Assembly: GCA_002771585.1 (NCBI GenBank)
Contig: PCTT01000015.1
Location: forward strand, 249-10,587
Length of the DNA: 10,339 nt
Source: Candidatus Campbellbacteria bacterium CG22_combo_CG10-13_8_21_14_all_36_13
Lineage (GTDB): Bacteria; Patescibacteriota; Minisyncoccia; Phycocordibacterales; PCTT01
Direction of reading: 5' to 3'
Below the pieces are notes generated by a model that was not told where the DNA came from, ran no database searches, and saw only the letters and a program-made list of their open reading frames with translations. A program made the translations under genes and the position numbers. Shown here piece by piece: positions 1 through 6,653 of the stretch. The first letter of the stretch is position 1, and every line of letters begins with the position of its first letter.

Positions 1-463
1 TTGCTAATCTTTTCATTTTTCTATCACGAAAAACTTTTGCAATTACTGAAGCAAATGAGATCACTGGCTCGGTTGCATCTCCGTGAATAATTGTTTTTTG
101 TTTTTTAAATCTTTCTGGAGCATAAAGCAAACCATCTAGCAACACTTTTACATTTTCTTCTTCAACATTTTGCAAAGCCTTGCGTACAAGATATCTAGTA
201 GCGCGCGAAATACCAATTTCATCAATTTTCTTTGCTGAAATGGATCTTACAAAAAAATTAATTTGGCCGGAGCGTTTCCACTCTCTTGCTTTTGTGTACC
301 ACTCTTCCCTTTTATTCTCGTTTACTTTTTTTGAATCACGCACTTCTTTGATTTTTTTCTTATCAAATGAAGCAGGAATAACCACAGCGCACACAGTCAT
401 TGGTCCTGCCAATGGACCACGTCCGACCTCATCAATACCAATAGTAAATTGATTTTTGTTCAT
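1..463 (-). CDS. rnhB: Ribonuclease HII, partial (C-terminus beyond window edge)
   Basis: RNase HII cleaves the RNA strand of RNA-DNA hybrids. It starts ribonucleotide excision repair and helps remove primers in the cytoplasm. Reading minus from the ATG at 463 gives 154 residues with no stop before the edge; roughly a quarter of the usual ~200 is missing. The hallmark GIDEVGRGPLAGP is at residues 9-21, carrying catalytic D11 and E12. A DSKKV segment lies at 43-47, the third acidic residue is D110 in LLDG, and ASVIAKVFRD ends at D147, the expected fourth acidic residue of the D-E-D-D site. A TATAAT box ends 7 nt before the ATG and there is no Shine-Dalgarno, so the start looks leaderless. The gene diverges from dnaE, another replication gene. 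The family call is secure. Whether the C-terminus is intact cannot be seen. Confidence 0.95.
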   Translation of the reverse strand, partial: MNKNQFTIGIDEVGRGPLAGPMTVCAVVIPASFDKKKIKEVRDSKKVNENKREEWYTKAREWKRSGQINFFVRSISAKKIDEIGISRATRYLVRKALQNVEEENVKVLLDGLLYAPERFKKQKTIIHGDATEPVISFASVIAKVFRDRKMKRLA

Positions 464-470
464 AAAATAC

Positions 471-476
471 ATTATA
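471..476 (-). promoter_or_regulatory. -10 box of rnhB (leaderless promoter)
   Basis: A perfect TATAAT on the minus strand (476 to 471) ends 7 nt before the rnhB ATG. Transcription should therefore begin at or next to the A of the start codon. The best -35 is a weak TCAACA (497-492) at a short 15-bp spacing. Inferred from sequence only. Confidence 0.6.
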
Positions 477-522
477 AACCAAATAATCTAATGTTGATTC
501 ATCCGTATTCTTAATTCCCTAA

Positions 523-546
523 ACAAAAATCATTACTAATTTTTGT
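523..546. repeat. Inverted repeat (8-bp arms) in the rnhB-dnaE divergent region
   Basis: ACAAAAAT (523-530) and ATTTTTGT (539-546) are perfect complements around an 8-nt loop. The dyad lies upstream of both divergent promoters, so it should be in neither mRNA if those promoters are right. A DNA-level protein-binding site is possible; an old terminator is an alternative. Confidence 0.5.
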
Positions 547-552
547 CGGGCG

Positions 553-583
553 AACCAATACAAAACCTTGTTTCGTATTGGTT
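553..583. repeat. Long inverted repeat upstream of the dnaE -10 box
   Basis: AACCAATAC (553-561) pairs perfectly with GTATTGGTT (575-583). After one mismatch, AAAC (563-566) pairs with GTTT (570-573) around a 3-nt loop. The dyad ends 23 nt before the dnaE -10 and covers the upstream side of its -35 region. No plus-strand gene lies upstream for it to terminate, so an operator is the simplest reading. Confidence 0.55.
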
Positions 584-603
584 TTAGCCTAATTCAGAAT
601 CCT

Positions 604-612
604 TGATATAAT
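604..612 (+). promoter_or_regulatory. Extended -10 promoter of dnaE
   Basis: TGATATAAT is an extended -10 (TGn) joined to a perfect TATAAT at 607-612. It ends 9 nt before the dnaE ATG, so the predicted mRNA starts 0-3 nt before the start codon. No good -35 is present, which is normal for extended -10 promoters. Confidence 0.65.
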
Positions 613-621
613 ACAACCACA

Positions 622-3600
622 ATGTCTTCCAAATTCATCCACCTTCATACACACTCACACTACAGTCTTCTTAGTGCGCTTCCAAAAATTCCAGACCTAG
701 TAAGTGAGGCGAAAAAAAACGACATGCACGCACTTGCTCTTACTGATGCTGGAAACATGTACGGCACAATAAAATTCTATAAAGAATGTAAAGAACAGAA
801 TATAAAACCAATAATTGGTGTTGATTTTTATGTTGCATTACGAGGGCGCCAAGATAGACAAGCCGGAGTAGATAACAAAAGATTTCGACTTGTTTGTCTT
901 GCAAAAAATGACAGTGGTTATAAAAATCTAAAAGAGCTAGTCACAACATCTTACATAGAAGGCTTTTACTACAAACCTCGTATCGACAAAGAGTTGATGA
1001 AAAAGCACAGTGCTGGGCTTATAGTAATACTTCCATCATTTAGTGGAGAAATTAGCGACCGCTTAAAGGTAAACGACATAGAAGGTGCTACAAAAATTTT
1101 AGATTTTTACAAAGAAACATTTGGTGAACAAGATATATACCTAGAAATAACACACCACCCAGAAATAGAGGGACAAATAGATCTAAAAGAAAAAATTATA
1201 GCCTTTGCAAAAAAAACAAACACACCGCTTGTAGCCACACATGACGTATACTATCTACACAAAGAAGACAAGGCGGCAAGAGACACGCTTTTGTCTATAC
1301 AATCATCTGGTGGTTTCGGCCCCGGGCAGAGGATAAACGATGAGAATGAAGATTTTTCGTTCATTACAGAAAAACAAGCTTTTGAATACTTCAAAGACAC
1401 ACCGGAGGCAATAGAAAATACAATAAAAATTGCTGACAGATGCCATCTAGAAATTGAGCTCGGTTCTTGGGTATTCCCAAAACTTGATATACCAGAAGGA
1501 AGAACTGCACCAGAAGAACTTAGACGATTAGTAGAACTTGGTATAGATAGAAGAAAACTTGAGAGAACTCCCGAGATTATAGAGAGAATGGAATATGAAC
1601 TTGATATCATAACCACAAAAGGTTATGCGCCATATTTTTTGGTTGTTGGGGACTTACTACGTTTCGCACACGAACACAAAATATTATCAAATATTAGGGG
1701 TTCTGTTTCTGGCTCGCTTGTTACATACCTTGCCGGTATCACAAACATAAACCCACTTGAGTACGGAATACCTTTTGAAAGATTTCTCAATCCAGATAGA
1801 CCGTCACCCCCAGATATAGATATGGATTTTGCAGACGATAGACGCGATGAGGTAATACAATACGCTCGCGATAAATACGGCGAAGACAAGGTGGCACAGA
1901 TAGGAACTTTTGGAACAATGATGGCACGTGGTGCGGTAAGAGATACTGCCCGTGCCCTTGGGTATCCATATGATACTGGAGACAAAATAGCAAAATTAAT
2001 TCCAATGGGCTCACAAGGGTTTCCAATGACCATAGATAGGGCTCTTGAAATGGAGGAAGATCTAAAAAAACTCTATAAAAAAGACAAGGACGTTAAGAGA
2101 ATTATAGATATGGCGAAAAAAATAGAGGGGTGTGCAAGACACATAGGCGTACACGCAGCGGGCGTTGTGATAGCACCTACGACAATCACAGATTTCACAC
2201 CCCTCCAAATTGATACTAAGGGTGGAAAATTAATTACACAATTTGATATGCATTGTGTAGAAGACGCAGGTCTTTTGAAGTTTGATTTTCTTGGACTAAA
2301 AAATCTAGCAATACTTGCAAACACAGCACGACTTGTTAAAAAACTCGAAGGAATTGATGTGGACGTAAACAATATACCTATTGATGATCAAAAAACATTT
2401 GAGATGCTTGCTCGTGGCGAGACTATGGGGCTTTTCCAGCTAAACGGACAAGGGATGACAAAGTTCCTGAAAGATCTAAAACCAACTGTAATACACGACA
2501 TAAATGCTATGGTGGCTCTTTACAGACCCGGCCCTATACAGTTCATACCTTTGTATATTGAAAGAAAACATAATCATTCTTTGGTTAGATATTTGGATCC
2601 TGCTCTTGAGCCAATATTAAAACAAAGCTATGGAGTGCTTGTATACCAAGACGACCTTTTGATGATGGCGCGAAAAATAGCTGGTTATTCTTGGCTTGAA
2701 GTAGACAAATTCAGAAAAGCCGTTGGTAAAAAAATACCAGAACTAATGGCAAAACAAAAAGAACAGTTTATTGAGGGTTGTATAAAGACGAGCAACTGGT
2801 CACCATCAAAGGCGCAAGAGGTGTGGGCTTGGATAGAACCATTTGCTGCTTATGGATTCAACAAAGCTCACTCTGTGAGCTATGGAAGGGTCGCGTATCA
2901 GACCGCTTATATGAAAGCCAACTATCCAGTAGAGTATATGACCGCAATACTTTCTGCCGACTCTGGGGATGTAGACAAAATACATGAAGCAGTTGCTGAA
3001 TGTAAAAGAATGGGAATAGATGTGCTTCCTCCAGACATCAATGAAAGCTTCGGACCATTCACCGTTGTAAAAGATGAAGCATCTTCAAAAATACGATTCG
3101 GCTTATACACAATAAAAAACTGTGGTGAAGGAATCGCAGACACAATAATTGAAGAGAGGAAAAAAAATGGACCTTATGAGTCTGTTGAGAATTTACTAGA
3201 AAGAATTCAGGATAAAAACCTAAATAAAAAATCTCTTGAATCACTCATAAAATGTGGTGCTTTAGATTCACTTGGGGAACGAGGAAGTCTTTTGGGTAAT
3301 CTTGGAGGTCTACTTTCTTATAAAAAAGAAAAGGAAAATGAAGATAAAGATGCCGTGTCTTTGTTCCACCTTATGTCAGATGACTCAACTGTACCAACTT
3401 TAAAGTTTGAAGAGTTTCCAAAAGCAACAAAAAGAGAAATGCTTGCCTGGGAAAAAGAGCTTCTTGGATTATATGTTTCTGGCCATCCATTAGACAGAAT
3501 AAGAGACAAACTGGAAAAAAGAGAATTTACAATAAATAAAATAAAAGAATCAATGAAGCCCGGTATGACTGCGGTGGTTTGCGGGATGATAGAAAGCGTA

Positions 3601-3807
3601 AAACCCATATTCACAAAAAAGGGAGACCACATGGCATTTGTAAAAGTTGCAGATTTTACCGGGGAAATAGAAGTGGTTATCTTTCCAAAAACATTCGAGG
3701 AGAACAAATCTCTAATTGAAAACGAAAAATGTGTAGCAATAAAAGGGAGACTTTCTGTACGCAACGATGAAAAATCTATTATTGCAGAAGCAATAAAGGA
3801 ACTTTAG
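622..3807 (+). CDS. dnaE: DNA polymerase III alpha subunit
   Basis: This is the catalytic subunit of the replicative DNA polymerase (C family), 1061 aa. An N-terminal PHP domain (about 5-260) opens with HLHTHSHYS (7-15). The palm has SPPDIDMDF with catalytic D400 and D402, and KFDFLG with D555, matching the E. coli D401/D403/D555 triad. Further landmarks are IRGSVSGS, HIGVHAAGVVIAP, ALYRPGP and the fingers segment YGFNKAHSVSYG. Helix-hairpin-helix-like repeats follow around 820-890, then an OB fold from about 980 to the end. The protein stops just after the OB fold, so it lacks the C-terminal tau-binding extension of the 1160-aa E. coli enzyme. The PHP site looks degenerate: the His of the usual TDHG motif is A43 and the later Glu ligand is D68, as in non-proofreading alpha subunits. 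The start is the ATG directly after an extended -10. The stop (TAG) is immediately followed by the next promoter. Confidence 0.97.
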   Translation: MSSKFIHLHTHSHYSLLSALPKIPDLVSEAKKNDMHALALTDAGNMYGTIKFYKECKEQNIKPIIGVDFYVALRGRQDRQAGVDNKRFRLVCLAKNDSGYKNLKELVTTSYIEGFYYKPRIDKELMKKHSAGLIVILPSFSGEISDRLKVNDIEGATKILDFYKETFGEQDIYLEITHHPEIEGQIDLKEKIIAFAKKTNTPLVATHDVYYLHKEDKAARDTLLSIQSSGGFGPGQRINDENEDFSFITEKQAFEYFKDTPEAIENTIKIADRCHLEIELGSWVFPKLDIPEGRTAPEELRRLVELGIDRRKLERTPEIIERMEYELDIITTKGYAPYFLVVGDLLRFAHEHKILSNIRGSVSGSLVTYLAGITNINPLEYGIPFERFLNPDRPSPPDIDMDFADDRRDEVIQYARDKYGEDKVAQIGTFGTMMARGAVRDTARALGYPYDTGDKIAKLIPMGSQGFPMTIDRALEMEEDLKKLYKKDKDVKRIIDMAKKIEGCARHIGVHAAGVVIAPTTITDFTPLQIDTKGGKLITQFDMHCVEDAGLLKFDFLGLKNLAILANTARLVKKLEGIDVDVNNIPIDDQKTFEMLARGETMGLFQLNGQGMTKFLKDLKPTVIHDINAMVALYRPGPIQFIPLYIERKHNHSLVRYLDPALEPILKQSYGVLVYQDDLLMMARKIAGYSWLEVDKFRKAVGKKIPELMAKQKEQFIEGCIKTSNWSPSKAQEVWAWIEPFAAYGFNKAHSVSYGRVAYQTAYMKANYPVEYMTAILSADSGDVDKIHEAVAECKRMGIDVLPPDINESFGPFTVVKDEASSKIRFGLYTIKNCGEGIADTIIEERKKNGPYESVENLLERIQDKNLNKKSLESLIKCGALDSLGERGSLLGNLGGLLSYKKEKENEDKDAVSLFHLMSDDSTVPTLKFEEFPKATKREMLAWEKELLGLYVSGHPLDRIRDKLEKREFTINKIKESMKPGMTAVVCGMIESVKPIFTKKGDHMAFVKVADFTGEIEVVIFPKTFEENKSLIENEKCVAIKGRLSVRNDEKSIIAEAIKEL

Positions 3808-3836
3808 TTGGCCTATTTTTAGAGCTGTTGTATTAT
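3808..3836 (+). promoter_or_regulatory. Promoter of the first small paralog
   Basis: TTGGCC (3808-3813), a 17-bp spacer and TATTAT (3831-3836) form a plausible housekeeping promoter starting on the base after the dnaE stop. The predicted start is near 3843. This leaves a leader of about 33 nt that is G-poor and has no Shine-Dalgarno. Confidence 0.5.
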
Positions 3837-3851
3837 AAAGACTGAAACAGC
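3824..3851. repeat. Inverted repeat flanking the -10 box of the first small paralog
   Basis: GCTGTT (3824-3829) and AACAGC (3846-3851) are perfect 6-bp complements separated by 16 nt. They enclose the -10 box and the predicted transcription start. The position would suit a repressor site, but 6-bp arms can arise by chance. Confidence 0.3.
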
Positions 3852-3876
3852 ACTTAAACATAAACCCCATAAGACA

Positions 3877-4239
3877 ATGGCGATACCAAGTGGCTCCGAG
3901 CTATATTCTATAATAGCTAATTTCAGGAATCTTAATATTTTTATTACAGAAAAACATGGTATAGGTGTTATTTTCTCGGATAGAGGAGATTTTAAAATTA
4001 GAATAGGGCCTGTGAATGGCTCTGTGGTGGAAGACATTATGCATATTTTGTACTATGCAGCAGAGTCAGCACCTGTGCTTCTAGTGGACAACGACGACCC
4101 GAGGGCCCGCACCATCAACCCAAACAATCTCTCCGCAGAAGAGTGTGGGGTTCTTACAAGAGAAGAACTAGAAATAGTTAGAAACCGTCTTTTGGTCCGC
4201 GGTGAAGCTGATATAAAGACTATGTTCACGCCTTGGTAG
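3877..4239 (+). CDS. Uncharacterised 120-aa protein, tandem paralog 1
   Basis: I do not recognise a named family. The protein is small and looks soluble: no signal peptide, no membrane segment, no obvious catalytic motif. It is related to the next gene. Near the N-terminus, ELYSIIANFRNLNIFI matches RELFLIVGNYKNLKIEI in that protein. Toward the C-terminus, a 59-residue ungapped stretch shares 22 identities, including AP, DP, NP, LT and the final LL. The conserved C-terminal part reads as a helix, an NP(N/D)xL turn, then a second helix. No in-frame ATG, GTG or TTG lies upstream after the promoter, so the start is the ATG at 3877. There is no Shine-Dalgarno. The gene has its own promoter and a strong terminator, so it is probably a single-gene unit. 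Existence is supported by the paralog; function is unknown. Confidence 0.8.
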   Translation: MAIPSGSELYSIIANFRNLNIFITEKHGIGVIFSDRGDFKIRIGPVNGSVVEDIMHILYYAAESAPVLLVDNDDPRARTINPNNLSAEECGVLTREELEIVRNRLLVRGEADIKTMFTPW

Positions 4240-4245
4240 GTTTTT

Positions 4246-4283
4246 GGCGCGACGGCACTCATGCCGTCGCGCCATTTATTTTT
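4246..4283 (+). terminator. Intrinsic terminator after the first paralog
   Basis: A perfect 12-bp stem, GGCGCGACGGCA (4246-4257) with TGCCGTCGCGCC (4262-4273), has a CTCA loop and is followed by ATTTATTTTT. The T-rich tail is only on the plus side, so it acts on the upstream gene, whose stop is 6 nt before the stem. Confidence 0.9.
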
Positions 4284-4298
4284 AAAATACATAATACG

Positions 4299-4327
4299 TT
4301 GAAAGAATTATCAAAACAGTGTACCTT
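4299..4327 (+). promoter_or_regulatory. Probable promoter of the second small paralog
   Basis: TTGAAA (4299-4304) is followed at 17 bp by a weak TACCTT (4322-4327). The -35 starts 68 nt before the ATG at 4367, almost the same distance as in the first paralog (69 nt). From GAAA to ATG both leaders measure 33 nt. The match to the sister cassette supports the call more than the hexamers do. Confidence 0.35.
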
Positions 4328-4366
4328 ACTAGTGAAAACACCAATCCAACCAAACACGACAACATT

Positions 4367-4774
4367 ATGTCGATCACAAACAACCTATCCATCGCACAAG
4401 ATCGTGAGCTATTTCTTATCGTAGGCAACTACAAAAATCTAAAAATAGAAATCTGGCCGTCTAAAATAAAGAACCCTATTGCGCGTTTTATGGGCAAAAT
4501 TTCTGTAAATGGTGTAACAATTTTTTCAGTCGACAACTGTATATCCCACCGCGATACAATAGAGGTTTTGATACATGTGCTAACACAAGCAAGTCACATG
4601 GCTCCAAAAATTCTTGAGGAGTTAAATGACCCGCTTGTACAACAATTTAACCCAGATAGACTTACGGCGAATGAGTTTGGACAGCTTACGTTTGAACACC
4701 TAGACGAAATACGTCACGGTCTACTTCGTAAACCCTTTTTTAGTACCTCACATTTTTTTGTCAATAAACAATAA
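4367..4774 (+). CDS. Uncharacterised 135-aa protein, tandem paralog 2
   Basis: This is the diverged sister of the preceding small gene. The two share an N-terminal block (RELFLIVGNYKNLKIEI here) and a C-terminal block with 22 identities over 59 ungapped positions. The middle is longer here and the C-terminus carries an extra tail ending FFVNKQ. No known domain, signal peptide or membrane helix is recognised. I start it at the ATG at 4367 rather than an in-frame GTG at 4319. The GTG lies upstream of the predicted transcription start, and the ATG matches the position of the sister gene's start. No Shine-Dalgarno is visible, and the leader is A/C-rich with only two G in 33 nt. It has its own promoter and terminator. 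Role unknown; a shared ligand or partner with its sister is only a guess. Confidence 0.8.
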   Translation: MSITNNLSIAQDRELFLIVGNYKNLKIEIWPSKIKNPIARFMGKISVNGVTIFSVDNCISHRDTIEVLIHVLTQASHMAPKILEELNDPLVQQFNPDRLTANEFGQLTFEHLDEIRHGLLRKPFFSTSHFFVNKQ

Positions 4775-4780
4775 TTATAT

Positions 4781-4820
4781 GGCGCGGTCTGCAAATAATG
4801 CATACCGCGCCTTTTCTTTT
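4781..4820 (+). terminator. Intrinsic terminator after the second paralog, upstream of thrS
   Basis: GGCGCGGT (4781-4788) pairs with ACCGCGCC (4804-4811). Inside it TGC/GCA adds three pairs after a mismatch, and TTTTCTTTT follows. It begins 6 nt after the upstream stop. Its position shows that thrS translation cannot begin upstream of it on its own mRNA. Confidence 0.85.
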
Positions 4821-4834
4821 GATATTCAATCATA

Positions 4835-4840
4835 TATTAT
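4835..4840 (+). promoter_or_regulatory. -10 box of thrS (leaderless promoter)
   Basis: TATTAT ends 7 nt before the thrS ATG, so the transcript should start at about the start codon. The -35 region falls in the U-tract of the preceding terminator (TTTTCT at 4812-4817, 17-bp spacing) and is weak. Confidence 0.5.
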
Positions 4841-4847
4841 TGAACAT

Positions 4848-6605
4848 ATGAAAAATGAAAATCTAGAGCACAAACGCCACACACTCGCCCACCTTATGGC
4901 GAGAGCTGTGATTAACCATTATCCTGACGCCAAGCCAACCATAGGCCCAGCAATAGATAACGGATTTTATTATGACTTTGAGTTTAGCAAGCCAATTTCT
5001 GACGCAGATTTGGTAAAAATAGAAGCGACAATGCGAGAACTACTTCCAACGTGGACTGAGTTTTCACATGAAGAAGTTACAGCAGACCAAGCTAGAGAAA
5101 AGTTTGCACACAATGAATACAAAACAGAGCTAATAAATGAGCTTGAAGAAAAGGGAGAAACGATAACGCTTTATACCGCTGGAGACTTCACCGACCTTTG
5201 TCGTGGTGGACACTCAGAAAACCCTTCAAAAGAAATTGCATCTGATTCATTTACAATTTCACATTTAGCTGGAGCATACTGGAGAGGACTAGAAAGCAAC
5301 AAAATGCTCACACGTATTTATGGACTTGCGTTTGATACAAAAGCAGAGCTTGATGCATATATAACAATGCAAGAAGAAGCGAAGAAAAGAGACCATAGAA
5401 AACTTGGAAAAGAATTAGATTTATTTACTTTTTCTGACTTAGTTGGACCAGGGCTACCTCTGTGGACACCTAAAGGCACACTTCTTACTGATTTGATAAT
5501 GAATAAAATAGAAACTATCCAAACACGATACGGATATCAAAAAGTTAGAATTCCACATATTACAAAATCAGAGTTATACAAAACATCTGGACATTGGGAA
5601 AAGTTTGGTGATGAATTATTCAAAGTTACAGGAAAAGCGGGAGCAGAATTTGTATTAAAACCAATGAACTGCCCGCACCACACACAAATATATGCATCAT
5701 CGCCACGAAGCTACAAGGATCTACCGATACGATATATGGAGCTTGGTGTGGTATATCGAGATGAACAAGCGGGAGAACTAATGGGCCTCTCTCGTGTACG
5801 ATCTATCACAATGGATGATGGCCATCTATTTTGTCGTCCAGATCAAATAGAAGAAGAAATAAAAAATATTGTTAGCGTAATAAGAGAATTTTATAACTCT
5901 CTTGGAATGCTTGGTGAAGGAAATTATTGGGTATCATTATCCGCGCGTGATCCAAAAACTAAAGAAAAATATCTCGGCGGTGATGAAATATGGGATATTG
6001 CAGAATCAGCACTAGAAAAAATCGCACAGGAAGAAAAATTAAATTATAAAAAAATAGAAGGTGAAGCTGCATTTTATGGCCCAAAACTTGATTTTATGTT
6101 TAAAGATGCGCTTGGACGAGAACGACAACTTGCGACAGCACAGCTAGATTTCAATATGCCAAATAGATTTGGACTTGAATATACAGACAAAGACGGTAGT
6201 AAGAAGACACCTGTAATGATACATAGAGCTATTGCGGGTTCAATGGAAAGATTTCTCTCTGTTATGATTGAACATTTTGCAGGCGCATTCCCCTACTGGC
6301 TATCTCCAGTACAAGTAAAGATTTTGCCAATAGCAGAGGCGCATCATGAATATGCAAGAGGTATAGAAAAACAACTCTTGTCACAGGGAGTAAGAGTAGA
6401 GCTTGATGACGGGAATGAGACACTCGGAAAGAAAATCAGAAATTGGACATTAGAAAAAGTCCCTTATGCGTTTGTTGTTGGTGATAAAGAAATTGCAGAA
6501 AATAAGGTTGGTGTAGAAAGCCGAGATGACGGAAAGCTTGGTGCGATGAGTGTAGAAGAGTTTTTGAAACAAATGGAGGTAAAAGAGCTAAGAGCTAAGA
6601 GCTAA
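4848..6605 (+). CDS. thrS: Threonyl-tRNA synthetase lacking the TGS domain
   Basis: A class II synthetase that charges tRNA-Thr in the cytoplasm, 585 aa from the ATG at 4848. It opens directly with the editing domain: HTLAH (11-15) supplies the HxxxH pair, and DLCRGGH carries C118 and H122, the other expected editing-site residues. The catalytic core has NCPHH (zinc ligand C275), motif 2 around ELGVVYRDE, DDGHLF (H326) and HRAIAGSMERF (H459, with motif 3 Arg at 468), so all three zinc ligands are present. The anticodon-binding domain runs from about 480 to the end. The roughly 60-residue N-terminal TGS domain of the 642-aa E. coli enzyme is absent. An in-frame ATG at 4758 would add 30 residues, but they run through the upstream terminator and do not resemble TGS. 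A three-copy 7-bp repeat covers the stop codon. Confidence 0.96.
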   Translation: MKNENLEHKRHTLAHLMARAVINHYPDAKPTIGPAIDNGFYYDFEFSKPISDADLVKIEATMRELLPTWTEFSHEEVTADQAREKFAHNEYKTELINELEEKGETITLYTAGDFTDLCRGGHSENPSKEIASDSFTISHLAGAYWRGLESNKMLTRIYGLAFDTKAELDAYITMQEEAKKRDHRKLGKELDLFTFSDLVGPGLPLWTPKGTLLTDLIMNKIETIQTRYGYQKVRIPHITKSELYKTSGHWEKFGDELFKVTGKAGAEFVLKPMNCPHHTQIYASSPRSYKDLPIRYMELGVVYRDEQAGELMGLSRVRSITMDDGHLFCRPDQIEEEIKNIVSVIREFYNSLGMLGEGNYWVSLSARDPKTKEKYLGGDEIWDIAESALEKIAQEEKLNYKKIEGEAAFYGPKLDFMFKDALGRERQLATAQLDFNMPNRFGLEYTDKDGSKKTPVMIHRAIAGSMERFLSVMIEHFAGAFPYWLSPVQVKILPIAEAHHEYARGIEKQLLSQGVRVELDDGNETLGKKIRNWTLEKVPYAFVVGDKEIAENKVGVESRDDGKLGAMSVEEFLKQMEVKELRAKS

Positions 6606-6606
6606 G
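6586..6606 (+). repeat. Three tandem copies of a 7-bp unit across the thrS stop
   Basis: AGCTAAG is repeated three times without change (6586-6592, 6593-6599, 6600-6606). The last copy supplies the TAA stop. Because the unit is not a multiple of three, gain or loss of a copy changes the C-terminal frame. Confidence 0.85.
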
Positions 6607-6622
6607 AAGACAAAACGAAAAA

Positions 6623-6653
6623 CCGCCCATCGAAACCGACGGGCGGATTTTTT
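6623..6653 (+). terminator. Intrinsic terminator of thrS
   Basis: CCGCCC (6623-6628) pairs with GGGCGG (6641-6646). Inside an A-C mismatch, TCG/CGA close an AAAC loop. A TTTTTT run (6648-6653) follows after one A. The stem begins 17 nt after the thrS stop. Confidence 0.85.

Noticed and set aside
180..452. Plus-strand open frame of 90 aa
   Set aside because: It is antisense to rnhB, whose catalytic motifs are clear on the minus strand.
496..505. GATTCATCCG shared by the rnhB-dnaE spacer and 6703-6712
   Set aside because: A single 10-bp match between two spacers can be chance and no further flanking similarity is seen.
1251..3764. Several minus-strand open frames of 60-150 aa within dnaE
   Set aside because: They are Ser/Ile/Phe-rich shadows of the dnaE coding frame with no start signals or known motifs.
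4319..4366. GTG start for the second small paralog
   Set aside because: It lies upstream of the predicted transcription start, has no Shine-Dalgarno, and the ATG at 4367 matches the sister gene's layout.
4758..4847. Longer thrS starting at the ATG at 4758
   Set aside because: The added 30 codons contain an intrinsic terminator and the -10 box, overlap the preceding gene and match no ThrRS domain.
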